This document shows, one piece after another, positions 17,065 through 26,244 of a DNA stretch of 64,000 bases. Made by a program: the position numbers and the translations under genes. The notes under the pieces are model-generated. The model did not search any database, was not told where the DNA came from, and worked only from the letters and a program-made list of their open reading frames with translations. Source of the DNA: Planctomycetota bacterium (lineage in GTDB: Bacteria; Planctomycetota; Phycisphaerae; Phycisphaerales; Zrk34); contig WGMD01000005.1 of the NCBI GenBank assembly GCA_016125255.1, forward strand, positions 1 to 64,000, read 5' to 3'. Position 1 is the first letter of the stretch, and each line of letters starts with the position of its first letter.

Positions 17065-17463
17065 ATGAAGACTTTCACCGTTTCAACACGCTCGCGCGAC
17101 CAGATGGTCCAGATCACCGACCGCGTCCGGCGGATCGTCGCGGAGGCGGGCGTCACTGATGGAACCGTCATCGTTTACGTGCCGCACACCACGGCCGGCG
17201 TGACGATCAACGAGAACGCCGACCCGGATGTGGTGCACGATTTTCTGAAGCAGCTTGATGTGATGGTGCCGTGGCGCCAGCCGTTTTATCAGCATGGGGA
17301 GGGCAACAGCGCGTCGCATGTCAAGGCGTCGATGATGGGTTCGAGCGTGACGGTGCTGATCGACGGCGGGGAGCTGGTGCTGGGCACATGGCAGGGGATT
17401 TGGTTTTGCGAGTTTGACGGCCCGCGGGAGCGGAAGGTGCATGTCAAGGTTGGGGCGGGATGA
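17065..17463 (+). CDS. yjbQ: YjbQ/UPF0047 family protein
   Basis: A 132-residue single-domain protein of the YjbQ/UPF0047 family, which has been linked to secondary thiamine-phosphate synthase activity. Diagnostic segments are VYVPHTTAGVTINENADPDV, the HGEGNSASHVKASMMG block with metal-binding histidines, and TWQGIWFCEFDGPRERKVHVKV at the end. It overlaps miaA by four bases (ATGA), so the two are coupled. No Shine-Dalgarno sequence precedes the ATG, but TAGAAT ends seven bases before it, compatible with a leaderless transcript. Confidence 0.92.
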   Translation: MKTFTVSTRSRDQMVQITDRVRRIVAEAGVTDGTVIVYVPHTTAGVTINENADPDVVHDFLKQLDVMVPWRQPFYQHGEGNSASHVKASMMGSSVTVLIDGGELVLGTWQGIWFCEFDGPRERKVHVKVGAG

Positions 17464-18422
17464 GCGAGCAGCGGCGAGATCGGATGGTGGTGATCGTCGG
17501 GCCGACGGCGGGCGGGAAAACGGCGCTGGCGGTGGCGATGGCGCGGGCGCTTGGAGGCGAGATCATCAGCGCCGATTCGATGCAGGTGTATCGACATCTG
17601 GATGCGGGGACGGCGAAGCCCGGTGCGGCGGAGCGTGCGGCGGCGGTGCATCATCTGATCGACATCGTGGAGCCGACGGAGAGTTGGACGGTGGCGCACT
17701 GGCTGGAGCGGGCGGAGGCGCTGATCGCGGACATGCACGGGCGCGGCGTCGTGCCGATCGTCGTGGGGGGGACGAATCTATATGTGAAGGCGCTTTTGGA
17801 GGGCATGTTCGACGGCCCGCCGGCGGACGAAGCTTTCCGCGCCGCAATGGCGAACGTGTCTTCGACCGAACTACACAAGCGGCTCGCGGCGATCGACCGT
17901 GACGCGGCGGATCGCATCGACCCGCAGGATCACAAGCGGCTCGTGCGGGCGCTGGAGGTGCATCATGCGACGGGACAGCCCATCAGCGTGCTCCAACAGC
18001 AATGGTCCGAGTCGGCGGACAAGACGTACCGCCACGACCCGATCATGATCGGGCTCAACTGGCCCCCGGAATTGATCAACCCGCGGATCAATGCGCGTGT
18101 CAGGCAGATGTTCGCCGCGGACAGCGGGCGGGAGGACCTGGTGGCGGAGACAAGCCGGCTCCTGGCAGCGGGCTTGCTCGGCCCGCAGGCCAAGGAAGCG
18201 ATCGGGACCAAACAGGTGCTCGATCATCTGGCCGGTCGCTGCACGCGCGACGAGGCGATGGAGCGGGTCAAGATCGATACCCGCCGCTTCGCCAAGACGC
18301 AAAGGACTTGGCTCAAGCGGTATCGGCATGTCCACTGGCTCGACGCGGGGGCGCTTCCCCCCGCCGAACTGGCCGACCAGGCCATCCAAATCGCCCGCCG
18401 GGAGCTGGGTCAGAGCCGATAA
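17460..18422 (+). CDS. miaA: tRNA dimethylallyltransferase
   Basis: A 320-residue enzyme that adds an isopentenyl group to A37 of tRNAs reading U-starting codons. Evidence: P-loop GPTAGGKT (residues 14-21), ISADSMQVYRHLDAGTAKP (substrate Asp), VVGGTNLYVKALLEGM and the C-terminal basic RRFAKTQRTWLKR block that contacts tRNA. Length is typical. Translationally coupled to yjbQ by the ATGA overlap. Confidence 0.97.
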   Translation: MSEQRRDRMVVIVGPTAGGKTALAVAMARALGGEIISADSMQVYRHLDAGTAKPGAAERAAAVHHLIDIVEPTESWTVAHWLERAEALIADMHGRGVVPIVVGGTNLYVKALLEGMFDGPPADEAFRAAMANVSSTELHKRLAAIDRDAADRIDPQDHKRLVRALEVHHATGQPISVLQQQWSESADKTYRHDPIMIGLNWPPELINPRINARVRQMFAADSGREDLVAETSRLLAAGLLGPQAKEAIGTKQVLDHLAGRCTRDEAMERVKIDTRRFAKTQRTWLKRYRHVHWLDAGALPPAELADQAIQIARRELGQSR

Positions 18423-18487
18423 GCGAACGAACCGAACGGGGGTCGAATTCGTAAATGCCATATGTGACAGTAATTTACGTTGCCGCC

Positions 18488-18516
18488 TTGACAAATGCCC
18501 GCTGATGCATTCAATT
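18488..18516 (+). promoter_or_regulatory. Candidate promoter of topA
   Basis: TTGACA (18488-18493, perfect -35) is followed after 17 bases by TCAATT (18511-18516, four of six -10 positions), about 70 bases upstream of the topA start at 18588. Confidence 0.4.
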
Positions 18517-18587
18517 CCACGGCCCGGCGGAACCGCAATTCCGACTGGAACCGGACCGGGTCACGAACCGATAGACGCACTGGTGCC

Positions 18588-21248
18588 ATGGCTAAAAAGA
18601 CGCAAAAATCGACGACCCAAAAGGCCTCGACCGGCAAGTCCGGGGGGCGTGCGGATGGCGCGACCGATGCGGCCGGAAAGCACCTGGTCATCGTCGAATC
18701 CCCCGCCAAGGCCAAGACCATTAACAAATACCTCGGCCCGGGGTACGTCGTGAAGGCGTCCGTCGGCCACGTCCGCGACCTGCCCAAACGGAACCCCAAG
18801 GGTGTCAAGGCCCCCGTGCCCGGCGTCGACCTCGAAGCCGACTTCGCGCCGACCTATGAGGTCATCGAAGGCAAGGGCAAGACGATCACGGACCTGAAGC
18901 GGGCCGCCAAGTCCGCCTCCGACATCTGGCTCGCCACCGACTTGGACCGCGAAGGGGAGGCGATCGCCTGGCACCTCGCCGAGGCGCTGAAGGTGCCGGA
19001 GGAGAAGGCCAAGCGGGTCGTGTTCAACGCCATCACCAAAGACGAAATCCGCCGCGCCTTCGAGAAGCCGCGCCCGCTGAACATGGACAAGGTCAACGCG
19101 CAGCAGGCCCGCCGCATCCTCGACCGCATCGTCGGCTACCAGGTTTCGCCGCTGCTCTGGAAAAAGGTCGCCGGCGGATTGAGCGCCGGTCGCGTGCAGT
19201 CCGTCGCCGTCCGCCTCATCGTCGAGCGCGAACGCGAGATCGATGCGTTCAACCCCGAAGAATACTGGAAGGTCACCGGCTACTTCACCGCCGACCTCGC
19301 CCAGCGCGATGCCTACGCCAAGGCGTGGCGCAAGTGGCTCGACTCGGCCCCGGAAAAGTCGCCCGCCGGTCGCCCGCTGTCCGGTCGCACGGTCCGCGAG
19401 AAGAACGCCTGGCTCAACGAGCACGAAAGCATCTCGGCGGAACTCGTCGAAGTCGACGGCGAGCGGTTCGAGCCCAAGGATCAGAAAGCCGCGCTCGCCA
19501 TCGCCAAACTCGCCGGCTTTGCGCTCGAAGATGAGCAGGTCACGCCCGACCCGAAGGGCAAAGGCCCCGCGGCGAACAAGACCAAGCTCATCGGCACGCT
19601 GGCGGAGCCGCAGCCGGATTGGCGCGTGCGTTCGATCAAGACCAAGCGCACCCGCAGCCGCCCGTATCCCCCGTACATCACCTCGACGCTTCAGCAGGCG
19701 GCGGCGAACGTGCTCTCCTTCGCCGCGCAGACCACCATGCGCACCGCCCAGCAGCTCTACGAAGGCGTCGAAATCGCCGGCATGGGCAGCGTCGGTCTGA
19801 TCACCTACATGCGTACCGACTCGACGTTCCTGTCCAACGAAGCCATCAACATGGCTCGCGGGTACATCGAAAAAAGCTACGGCTCCGAGTACCTGCCCGA
19901 AAAGCCCAACTTCTACCGCTCCTCCAACAAGGCCGCGCAGGAAGCCCACGAAGCGATCCGCCCCACCGATGTGACGCTTCACCCGGACGACCCGGCCGTG
20001 AAACGCTCGCTCGACGAACGGCAGTACAAGCTGTACCGACTCATCTGGCAGCGCTTCGTGGCGTGTCAGATGACGCCGGCGGAATGGGATTCGACGGCCG
20101 TGCTGCTGGGCGCGAAGGTCAGCGGGACGGACCTCGTGTTCAAATGCACGGGGCGGCATCTCGTCTTCGACGGGTTTTACCGCGCGATCGGCGTGCCGAA
20201 TGTCAGCGACGATCTGATTCTGCCCAAGGTGGAGGAAGGTCAGCCGTTCGGCGCGATTCAGATGGACCCGACGCAGCACTTCACCAGTCCCCCGCCGCGC
20301 TACACCGAAGCGTCGCTCGTCAAGAAGCTCGAAGCCGAGGGCATCGGCCGGCCGTCGACGTACGCCTCGATCATCAGCGTCATTCAGAACCGCAAGTACG
20401 TCGAGAAGCAGGGCACCGCGTTTCACGCCACCGATCTGGGCATGGTCGTCACCGACAAGCTCATCGAGGGGTTCCCGACGATCATGGACGTGGGCTACAC
20501 CCGCGCGATGGAAGCGGAGCTTGACGCGGTCGAAGACCAGCACAACGACTGGGTGCAGATGCTGCACAATTTCTACGGCCCGTTCCGCGAGAATCTGGCC
20601 AAAGCGCATGACGCCATGACGCACGCCAAGGCCGAGACGGAGCCGGCGCCGCATACCTGTCCCGAATGCGGCGCGTCGACCGTGTATCGCTTCGGGCGCA
20701 ATGGGCGCTTCCTTTCCTGCTCGCGCTATCCCGATTGCAAGTACGCCGCCCCGATCGACAAGGAAGGCAACCCGCAGACGCCGGAGCTGACGGAAGTGGC
20801 GTGCCCCAACTGCGGGCGACCGATGCTGCTGCGCAAGGGGCGCTTCGGGCCGTTCCTTTCGTGCAGCGGATATCCCGACTGCAAGGGCATCGTGAACATC
20901 GACCGCAAGGGCTTCGTCACGCCGCCGAAGGTTCCGCCGGTCTTGACGGATATTCCCTGCCCCAAGTGTCAGGCCCCGATGAACCTGCGCAGCTCCAAGC
21001 GCGGGCCGTGGCTCAGTTGCTCCAAGTTCCCCAAGTGCCGCGGGCGGCTCGCATGGACCAAATTGCCCGAAGATCAACAGAAAAAATGGGAGCTCATTCT
21101 CGCCAACCACGAGAAGGAAAACCCCCAGCCGATCATCAAAACCATCCACGGCAAACCCATCGGCGACGAGTACAAACCGACCATCGCGGGATCGGAAGAA
21201 GAAGCCGGCGAGGACTCGGAAGTCAACGAAGACCTCGACGCGGCGTGA
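18588..21248 (+). CDS. topA: DNA topoisomerase I
   Basis: An 886-residue type IA topoisomerase that relaxes negative supercoils. After a basic Lys/Ser/Thr tail, the TOPRIM domain shows HLVIVESPAKAKTINKYLG and DLDREGEAIAWHL; the active-site tyrosine lies in SVGLITYMRTDSTFLS, followed by ...YTEASLVKKLEAEGIGRPSTYA. The C-terminus has three four-Cys zinc ribbons (CPECGAS...CSRYPDC, CPNCGRP...CSGYPDC, CPKCQAP...CSKFPKC). I start at ATG 18588 (AKKTQKST); upstream in-frame sequence has no domain. It ends four bases from a convergent membrane-protein gene. Confidence 0.97.
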   Translation: MAKKTQKSTTQKASTGKSGGRADGATDAAGKHLVIVESPAKAKTINKYLGPGYVVKASVGHVRDLPKRNPKGVKAPVPGVDLEADFAPTYEVIEGKGKTITDLKRAAKSASDIWLATDLDREGEAIAWHLAEALKVPEEKAKRVVFNAITKDEIRRAFEKPRPLNMDKVNAQQARRILDRIVGYQVSPLLWKKVAGGLSAGRVQSVAVRLIVEREREIDAFNPEEYWKVTGYFTADLAQRDAYAKAWRKWLDSAPEKSPAGRPLSGRTVREKNAWLNEHESISAELVEVDGERFEPKDQKAALAIAKLAGFALEDEQVTPDPKGKGPAANKTKLIGTLAEPQPDWRVRSIKTKRTRSRPYPPYITSTLQQAAANVLSFAAQTTMRTAQQLYEGVEIAGMGSVGLITYMRTDSTFLSNEAINMARGYIEKSYGSEYLPEKPNFYRSSNKAAQEAHEAIRPTDVTLHPDDPAVKRSLDERQYKLYRLIWQRFVACQMTPAEWDSTAVLLGAKVSGTDLVFKCTGRHLVFDGFYRAIGVPNVSDDLILPKVEEGQPFGAIQMDPTQHFTSPPPRYTEASLVKKLEAEGIGRPSTYASIISVIQNRKYVEKQGTAFHATDLGMVVTDKLIEGFPTIMDVGYTRAMEAELDAVEDQHNDWVQMLHNFYGPFRENLAKAHDAMTHAKAETEPAPHTCPECGASTVYRFGRNGRFLSCSRYPDCKYAAPIDKEGNPQTPELTEVACPNCGRPMLLRKGRFGPFLSCSGYPDCKGIVNIDRKGFVTPPKVPPVLTDIPCPKCQAPMNLRSSKRGPWLSCSKFPKCRGRLAWTKLPEDQQKKWELILANHEKENPQPIIKTIHGKPIGDEYKPTIAGSEEEAGEDSEVNEDLDAA

Positions 21249-21251
21249 GTT

Positions 21252-21569
21252 TCACCGCGTCCTCCGCCGCACCGCCGCGGCAATCGCAATCATCATCAAT
21301 GGAAACAGACTCGCCGCCATCGCGTGAGCGACCCACCGTGCGCCCAGTTCCCGCCGGATCGCCTCACTGCAATCGCCGTCGAACCAGATCGCATCGCTCA
21401 TCACGTACAACATGATCGCCGACAGCGCCCCCGCGATCAGCACCATCGCCCCGTCACGCCGCACGCAAGTGAAGACCATCAACAGCGGCAGCGAAACCGC
21501 GACGCAGAGGCGCCACAGGTCGACAGCCGTTGGTGTTTTGTCGGCAATTTCGGCAAGGGTGAGCATCAT
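21252..21569 (-). CDS. Small integral membrane protein of unknown function
   Basis: A 105-residue protein with three strongly hydrophobic segments (LWRLCVAVSLPLLMVFTCV, GAMVLIAGALSAIMLYVM, WVAHAMAASLFPLMMIAIAA) and a basic C-terminus (RRRTR). No family is recognised. It is convergent with topA and about 40 bases from the first CCCACGGATT palindrome. Confidence 0.55.
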   Translation of the reverse strand: MMLTLAEIADKTPTAVDLWRLCVAVSLPLLMVFTCVRRDGAMVLIAGALSAIMLYVMSDAIWFDGDCSEAIRRELGARWVAHAMAASLFPLMMIAIAAAVRRRTR

Positions 21570-21611
21570 GCTGCATGATGATATCGGCCGGCGGTCATCG
21601 AAATGAACAAA

Positions 21612-22053
21612 CCCACGGATTCAATCCGTGGGCTTCGGGTGGGCGCGATTCGGGTGTTTGTTCAGCGGGGAGTTTCGTCCGGGTCGGCGCGGCGAGCGGC
21701 GGATCAACTGCGCCATTTCACCCACACCGCGCGCACCGGTGTTTCGCATTTCGCGCACTGGGAAGGCAAAAAGCGCACCGGCGCGGCAAAAGGCGCATGG
21801 GCGCGACGCGTGATGGATGTAACTTCTGAAAAGTCGCGCACCGGCGCGGCGCCGCCTTCCGCGCCGGTGCGCACGGGTCTGCGCGTGCGCGCTGTTATGG
21901 CCATGCGGCGTGCGTGAAACGGCGATTTTGAGCCACGAACGACGGCGCACGCACGCGGCAAAAAAGATGGGGCGCGCCGCGCCGGTGCGAGGCGGGCAAC
22001 GGGCCACAGGCGCGTGAAGCAGCCCACGGATTCAATCCGTGGGCTTCGGGTGG
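21612..22053. repeat. Non-coding block bounded by two 31-base direct repeats containing a CCCACGGATT palindrome
   Basis: Identical 31-base copies at 21612-21642 and 22023-22053 each begin with a perfect 21-base palindrome (CCCACGGATT-C-AATCCGTGGG) and continue CTTCGGGTGG. Between them (about 380 bases) is very GC-rich sequence with repeated and inverted GCGCACCGGCGCGG words (near 21774, 21837, 21861, 21976). The frames that stay open here have low-complexity Arg/Ala-rich products and no recognisable gene. Sequence next to the first copy also resembles the 3' end of the neighbouring receiver gene (see findings). No gene is supported in 21570-22075. Confidence 0.75.
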
Positions 22054-22075
22054 ATGCGCGGGTGGAATGGTCGAG

Positions 22076-23179
22076 TCAGAAGGGAATTTCGTCGGGGTCG
22101 GTGTCGGCGTCCTCGTCGGGGTCGAGGTGGCGGTGATGGATATTGATCACTTTGACCAGGTGTTCGCCGAAGATGGGCGCGATGGCGTTCAAGGTCGCGA
22201 CGGCTTCGTCGTCGAAGGGCTCGTTGGCGTCGCGGAAGAGCATCAGGCACGCGAGGACTTCGCCGTCGTGATGGCACGGCAGGCCGATGACTTCGCAATC
22301 GACGAGCCAGGCGCTGTCGTCGGAGAGCCAGAGGTTGATGTCCATGTTGTCCTTGAGATGGATCACCTCGGCGCGGTCGGCGATGCGCGGAGCGGCGACG
22401 TCGGCCAGATGCGTGAGCAACACATCGGCGGCGGATTTGTCGAAGGTGTAGTTGATGTAGCCGCCGACCGTGAACCCGCCGACCTGCGCGGGGAGGAAGA
22501 CGGCGGCGTTGGTGGGGCCAAGCTGCTGCAACACGAATTCGAGCATGCGGCGCAGGAGCTGTTCGAGGTCGAGCTCCTGATCGATGATGGTCTGAAACTG
22601 CGTGGTGGCCTGCACGTGCTTGAGCTGCTCGGCGAGTTCCTGATAGGCGCTGACCAGATCGTTGCAGAGGATGTCCACCTGCTGCGTGACTTCATGGCGG
22701 GCGGTGTTGAGCTTGCGGCAGAGGTTCTTGAGCCGCTTGACCCGATCGGCGGCGCGTGTTTCGTCGCGGTGACGGCCCAGCGCGCGATCGACGCCGGCGC
22801 GAAGATCGGTCACGTTGAACGGCTTGGGCAGGAAGTCGGTGGCGCCGGCGCGGATGGCCTGCACGGCGGAATCGACGCTGGGGGCGCCGGTCATGACGAT
22901 CGAGTGCACGCTGGGGGAGCGCTGCTGAAGTTCGCCGGCCAGTTCCATGCCGTCGCCGTCGGGCAGCTTCAGGTCGATCAGCGCCAGGTCGAGCCGATGA
23001 CGCCGGGCCATCGCGCGGGCTTCGGTAATCGACGCGGCGTGATGGATGGTCATCGTCGACGACGCGAGCGCGTCGGCGACCGTGCTGCGGATGTCCTGTT
23101 CATCGTCGACGACAAGCACACTGAGCCGGCGGCGGCGCTTGGCGCGACGGGGCGGATCATTCGTCGATAGCGGCGGCAT
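22076..23179 (-). CDS. Receiver domain protein with coiled coil and GAF-like C-terminal domain
   Basis: About 367 residues. The receiver domain (~18-140) has VLVVDDEQD, phospho-acceptor LALIDLKLPDGDGMEL and FLPKPFN. A coiled-coil stretch (ADRVKRLKNLCRKLNTARHEVTQQ) follows, then a region like a GAF domain (TIIDQELDLEQLLRRMLEFVLQQLG...CHHDGEVLACLMLFRDANEPFDDEAVATLNAIAP). The tail is Asp-rich (DPDEDADTDPDEIPF). No DNA-binding domain is visible. The start overlaps the end of the upstream kinase gene by ~23 bases; a longer start (23242) is also possible. Likely receives phosphate from that kinase. Confidence 0.8.
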   Translation of the reverse strand: MPPLSTNDPPRRAKRRRRLSVLVVDDEQDIRSTVADALASSTMTIHHAASITEARAMARRHRLDLALIDLKLPDGDGMELAGELQQRSPSVHSIVMTGAPSVDSAVQAIRAGATDFLPKPFNVTDLRAGVDRALGRHRDETRAADRVKRLKNLCRKLNTARHEVTQQVDILCNDLVSAYQELAEQLKHVQATTQFQTIIDQELDLEQLLRRMLEFVLQQLGPTNAAVFLPAQVGGFTVGGYINYTFDKSAADVLLTHLADVAAPRIADRAEVIHLKDNMDINLWLSDDSAWLVDCEVIGLPCHHDGEVLACLMLFRDANEPFDDEAVATLNAIAPIFGEHLVKVINIHHRHLDPDEDADTDPDEIPF

Positions 23180-25499
23180 TGACTTCACGGACGGTTCCTC
23201 CACGAGCCGTTCCCTCGGCCCGTTGCGGCGTCTGACTCTCACTCATCGCCGCGTCGTGCGGCGAACGAATCGGAATGGCGATCCGAGCCGTGGTCCCCAC
23301 GCCCACCACGCTCGTCAACTCGATCGTGCCCCCGAGCAGTTCGATCATGCGCCGGGCTCTGGAGAGGCCCAGTCCGACCTGTCGGCCGGCGGGCTTGGCG
23401 CTGAAGAACGGGTCGAAAGCGTGTTCGAGTGTCGCAGCATCCATGCCGCAGCCGTCGTCCTTGACCAGTAGGATTAATCGGTCGTTCAATGTGTCGACTG
23501 AAGCCTGCACACGCACCGACTGGGCCGGTTTCGATTCGGCCGCATTGACCAGCAGTTCCGACAGAAGCGCCGCCAACTGCTCGCGGTCCGTGAACAGCAA
23601 TGGGGCCGTCTCCAGCCCGCTGACGCGGATCGCCGGCACCGCCGGCGCCCGACGCTTCATCCGCCCCACCGCGTCCTCCAGCACGTCCGCCAGATTCACG
23701 GTGGCGAGCTTGGGCTCCGGCGGATGCGCGAACAGGCGCATCGAGGTGATCAGGTCGCTGAGCCGCTCCGCCTGATGCCACACCACGTCCGCATCCTGCC
23801 GCTCGCGCGAGCCCATCGGCAGGCGCTGAATCAGAAGTTGAGCGCGGCCGCTGATGACGGCCAGGGGGTTGTTCATCTCGTGCGCCGCCCCCGCCGCCAT
23901 CTCGCCCAGCTGCGCCATCGACTGCGTGCGCAGCACGGTCTGCTGCGCCTCGACGAGCTGGCGGTTGGTGTCGGCAAGCTGCTCGGCGAGGCGACGGGCG
24001 CTTTGATGCTCCGCCGCGGCGGCGATGGCGGCGCCCCACGTCTGTCGCAGCGCTTCGCAGTGCGCTTCGTTCTCGGTGTCGGCGAGGCGCGGTCGATCGT
24101 GCAGCAGCACCGCCGCGGCGCCCCATCCGCACGGCAGCGACAGCACGCTGACGTTCGCCGGCTCCACATGATCGGGAACCTGCGGCGCGATCCACGCCAG
24201 CGCGACGTTCATGTGCATCATCACCGGCTGCTGGCGGCACAATTCGGCGAGCGAACCGGACCCGACCGGCGGCTGAACGAATTCGCTGCCGACGAGGCGG
24301 CCGGCGCGACTGTATGTGTTGAAAAGCCACGGCTGGGCGGGCGCGGGCTGAAACAGCACCGCGTAGAACCCTTCGCCGAACGAGCCCACGGCGGAGGCGA
24401 CGACGCTCGTGAGGGCGGTCTGCACGCTGCGCGTCGGACCGGCCGAGCGGGCGTGAAAATGAACGATGGCGTCGAGCACCTTCGACTGACCGGCGGCGGT
24501 GCGACGGTGCGTGGCCAGTTCGGTGTTGAGCCGGCCCAGCACGGCGTTGGCCTGCATGATCGATTCGAGAAACAGCTTGCGGCTGGGCGTCTGACCCAGT
24601 CCCATCGCCGCGGCGCGCCGCTCCAGTTCCTCGCGCAATCGATCGACCACGCCCTCGACTTTTTTCGGATCGAACCCGGCATCGGTCGCGCGGCGGGCCA
24701 GATCCTCGCCGATGGCGTGATTGCCGCTGTAACCGATGTGCTGACGCCGCACCAGCAGGTCCGCCAGCGCGACCAATTCGATCATCCGCCGATGCGGCAG
24801 GTCCGGCAGCGCCTGCGCCGGCGAGCCGTGAAGCCAGATGGCGTCGCGGATCATGTCCGGCATCTGCCAGTGCTCGGCCAGATGCTTGCCGACGGTCATG
24901 TGATCGAGCCCGATCACGCGGCGCTCGACGTCGGCGATGTTGACCTGGTGCTGTTCGGTCAGCTCGATGACGCGCTGATAGCTCTTGGGTAAAAGATGTT
25001 CGATCGCGAGCTTGCCCACGTCATGCAAAAGACCGCAAACGAACGCCTCGCCCGGCGGAATGTTCTTGAGGCGCGGATGCGCCGCGGCGATCAACTCGGC
25101 GGCGACGGCGACGGCCAGACTGTGACGCCAGAACGCCGCCACGCTGAAACCCGAAGCCGTATGCGCTTCGCCATTGCCGGTCTCGTCCGCGAAAACCTCG
25201 AGCACCTTGATGGACAGGACGGCATTGCGGATCGCCTCGAAGCCGAGCATCAGCACGGCCCGGCCGACGGTCGTGACCGATTCGTTGAGGCCCTTTTCAG
25301 CGGTGCGGCAGAGCGACAGAACCTTGGCGGTCAGCGCCTGGTCGGAGGCGACAAGCTCGATGACCTGCTGGGCATCGGAGTCGTCGGCGCTGGTGACCTG
25401 AAGCAGGCGCGTGGCGACGGCCGGGAGCGTCGGCAGCGCATCGAGCTGCTGCAGAATCAGCTCCAATCGATCGGCGCGCTGTGCTTCGCGAGTGTCCAT
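23157..25499 (-). CDS. HDOD domain-histidine kinase hybrid
   Basis: A 780-residue cytoplasmic protein. The N-terminal HDOD domain (about 15-220) has LPTLPAVATRLLQV, VASDQALTAKVLSL, the HD-like GLLHDVGKLAIEHLLP and LHGSPAQALP. A middle GAF-like sensor region (~330-500) follows, then a histidine kinase: H-box GEMAAGAAHEMNNPLAVISG, ELLVNAAES (N-box), DDGCGMD (G1), GLGLSRARRM (G2). HDOD proteins commonly act in regulation by protein contacts. Start at ATG 25499 gives DTREAQRADRLELIL, a normal HDOD N-terminus. It overlaps the receiver-GAF gene downstream, forming an operon. Confidence 0.9.
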   Translation of the reverse strand: MDTREAQRADRLELILQQLDALPTLPAVATRLLQVTSADDSDAQQVIELVASDQALTAKVLSLCRTAEKGLNESVTTVGRAVLMLGFEAIRNAVLSIKVLEVFADETGNGEAHTASGFSVAAFWRHSLAVAVAAELIAAAHPRLKNIPPGEAFVCGLLHDVGKLAIEHLLPKSYQRVIELTEQHQVNIADVERRVIGLDHMTVGKHLAEHWQMPDMIRDAIWLHGSPAQALPDLPHRRMIELVALADLLVRRQHIGYSGNHAIGEDLARRATDAGFDPKKVEGVVDRLREELERRAAAMGLGQTPSRKLFLESIMQANAVLGRLNTELATHRRTAAGQSKVLDAIVHFHARSAGPTRSVQTALTSVVASAVGSFGEGFYAVLFQPAPAQPWLFNTYSRAGRLVGSEFVQPPVGSGSLAELCRQQPVMMHMNVALAWIAPQVPDHVEPANVSVLSLPCGWGAAAVLLHDRPRLADTENEAHCEALRQTWGAAIAAAAEHQSARRLAEQLADTNRQLVEAQQTVLRTQSMAQLGEMAAGAAHEMNNPLAVISGRAQLLIQRLPMGSRERQDADVVWHQAERLSDLITSMRLFAHPPEPKLATVNLADVLEDAVGRMKRRAPAVPAIRVSGLETAPLLFTDREQLAALLSELLVNAAESKPAQSVRVQASVDTLNDRLILLVKDDGCGMDAATLEHAFDPFFSAKPAGRQVGLGLSRARRMIELLGGTIELTSVVGVGTTARIAIPIRSPHDAAMSESQTPQRAEGTARGGTVREVNAAAIDE

Positions 25500-25512
25500 G
25501 AGAAATGCTGAT

Positions 25513-25576
25513 AGGGCGATTTCGTGAAGTGGTGACGTCTTCAAATCGCGGGATCACCACTTCGCCATATCGCCCT
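25513..25576. repeat. Inverted repeat of the AGTGGTGA type
   Basis: Arms 25513-25535 (AGGGCGATTTCGTGAAGTGG, then TGA) and 25554-25576 are complementary at 20 of 23 positions with an 18-base loop. It fills most of the gap between the HTH-receiver gene and the HDOD kinase gene, so it would lie in their shared transcript as a long hairpin. Confidence 0.8.
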
Positions 25577-25581
25577 GTGAA

Positions 25582-26178
25582 TCAGTTCATCTCCAGCAGG
25601 TTCGTGATCGTCCCCACGAGCTTGTCGATGTTGAAGGGCTTTTTGACGAACTCGTCGGCGCCGCTGGCGATCAGCTCGTTGATCTCATCCTGGTTGACGA
25701 CGCCGGAGACGATGATGATCTTCGTGTCGGCGAACTCGGGGTTCTGGCGGATGGTGCGGCAGACGACGTTGCCGTTGATGTCCGGGAGCATGAAGTCCAG
25801 CAGGATCAGGTCGGGGTGGAACTGGTGGGTGAGGACGCCGGCGTCGTAACCGGTGCTGGCGGTCTTGACGTCGAATCGCCCGTCGCGCTCCAGCACGTCG
25901 ACGAACAGCTCGACGATCTGCTCATCGTCATCCACGACAAGCACCCGCCGCTTGCCTCCGTCGAGGCGGTCGAGCGGAATGGCGTTGTCACGCATGAAAC
26001 GGACGAGTTCCTCGCGCGGAATCCGCCGAAAGCGCGACCCCGGCACGCGAAATCCCCTCAGTCGCCCGGCATCAAAGCAGCGAATGATCGTCTGCTGCGA
26101 AACCTGACAAACCTCCGCCGCCTCACCGGTCGTGAAGACCTGCTTGGTACGCAATTCACCTGGTGTTTCGTCGGCCAT
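25582..26178 (-). CDS. Response regulator with N-terminal excisionase/MerR-like helix-turn-helix
   Basis: A 198-residue protein with unusual domain order: an N-terminal DNA-binding helix-turn-helix of the excisionase/MerR type (TTGEAAEVCQVSQQTIIRCFDAGRLRGFRVPGSRFRRIP, residues 16-54), then a receiver domain (78-196) with VLVVDDDEQ, LILLDFMLPD as phospho-acceptor and EFVKKPFN. Most receiver regulators carry the DNA-binding domain at the other end. A strong promoter lies 67-95 bases upstream. Probably regulates by phosphorylation from the HDOD kinase encoded downstream. Confidence 0.88.
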   Translation of the reverse strand: MADETPGELRTKQVFTTGEAAEVCQVSQQTIIRCFDAGRLRGFRVPGSRFRRIPREELVRFMRDNAIPLDRLDGGKRRVLVVDDDEQIVELFVDVLERDGRFDVKTASTGYDAGVLTHQFHPDLILLDFMLPDINGNVVCRTIRQNPEFADTKIIIVSGVVNQDEINELIASGADEFVKKPFNIDKLVGTITNLLEMN

Positions 26179-26244
26179 CCCGTCGCCTCCAACCGCCCTT
26201 CCAGTGGGCCTATGTGGTTCAGTCCGTTTATTTAACCCAAATTG

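Noticed and set aside
18561-21149. 862-residue open frame antisense to topA
   Set aside because: Product is Arg/Gly/Val/Asp-rich without domains; the opposite strand encodes a fully motif-complete topoisomerase. GC-rich codon bias keeps the antisense frame open.
21603-21917. 104-residue frame in the repeat-bounded block
   Set aside because: Low-complexity Arg/Ala product starting inside a palindromic repeat; other frames are equally open; no homology recognised.
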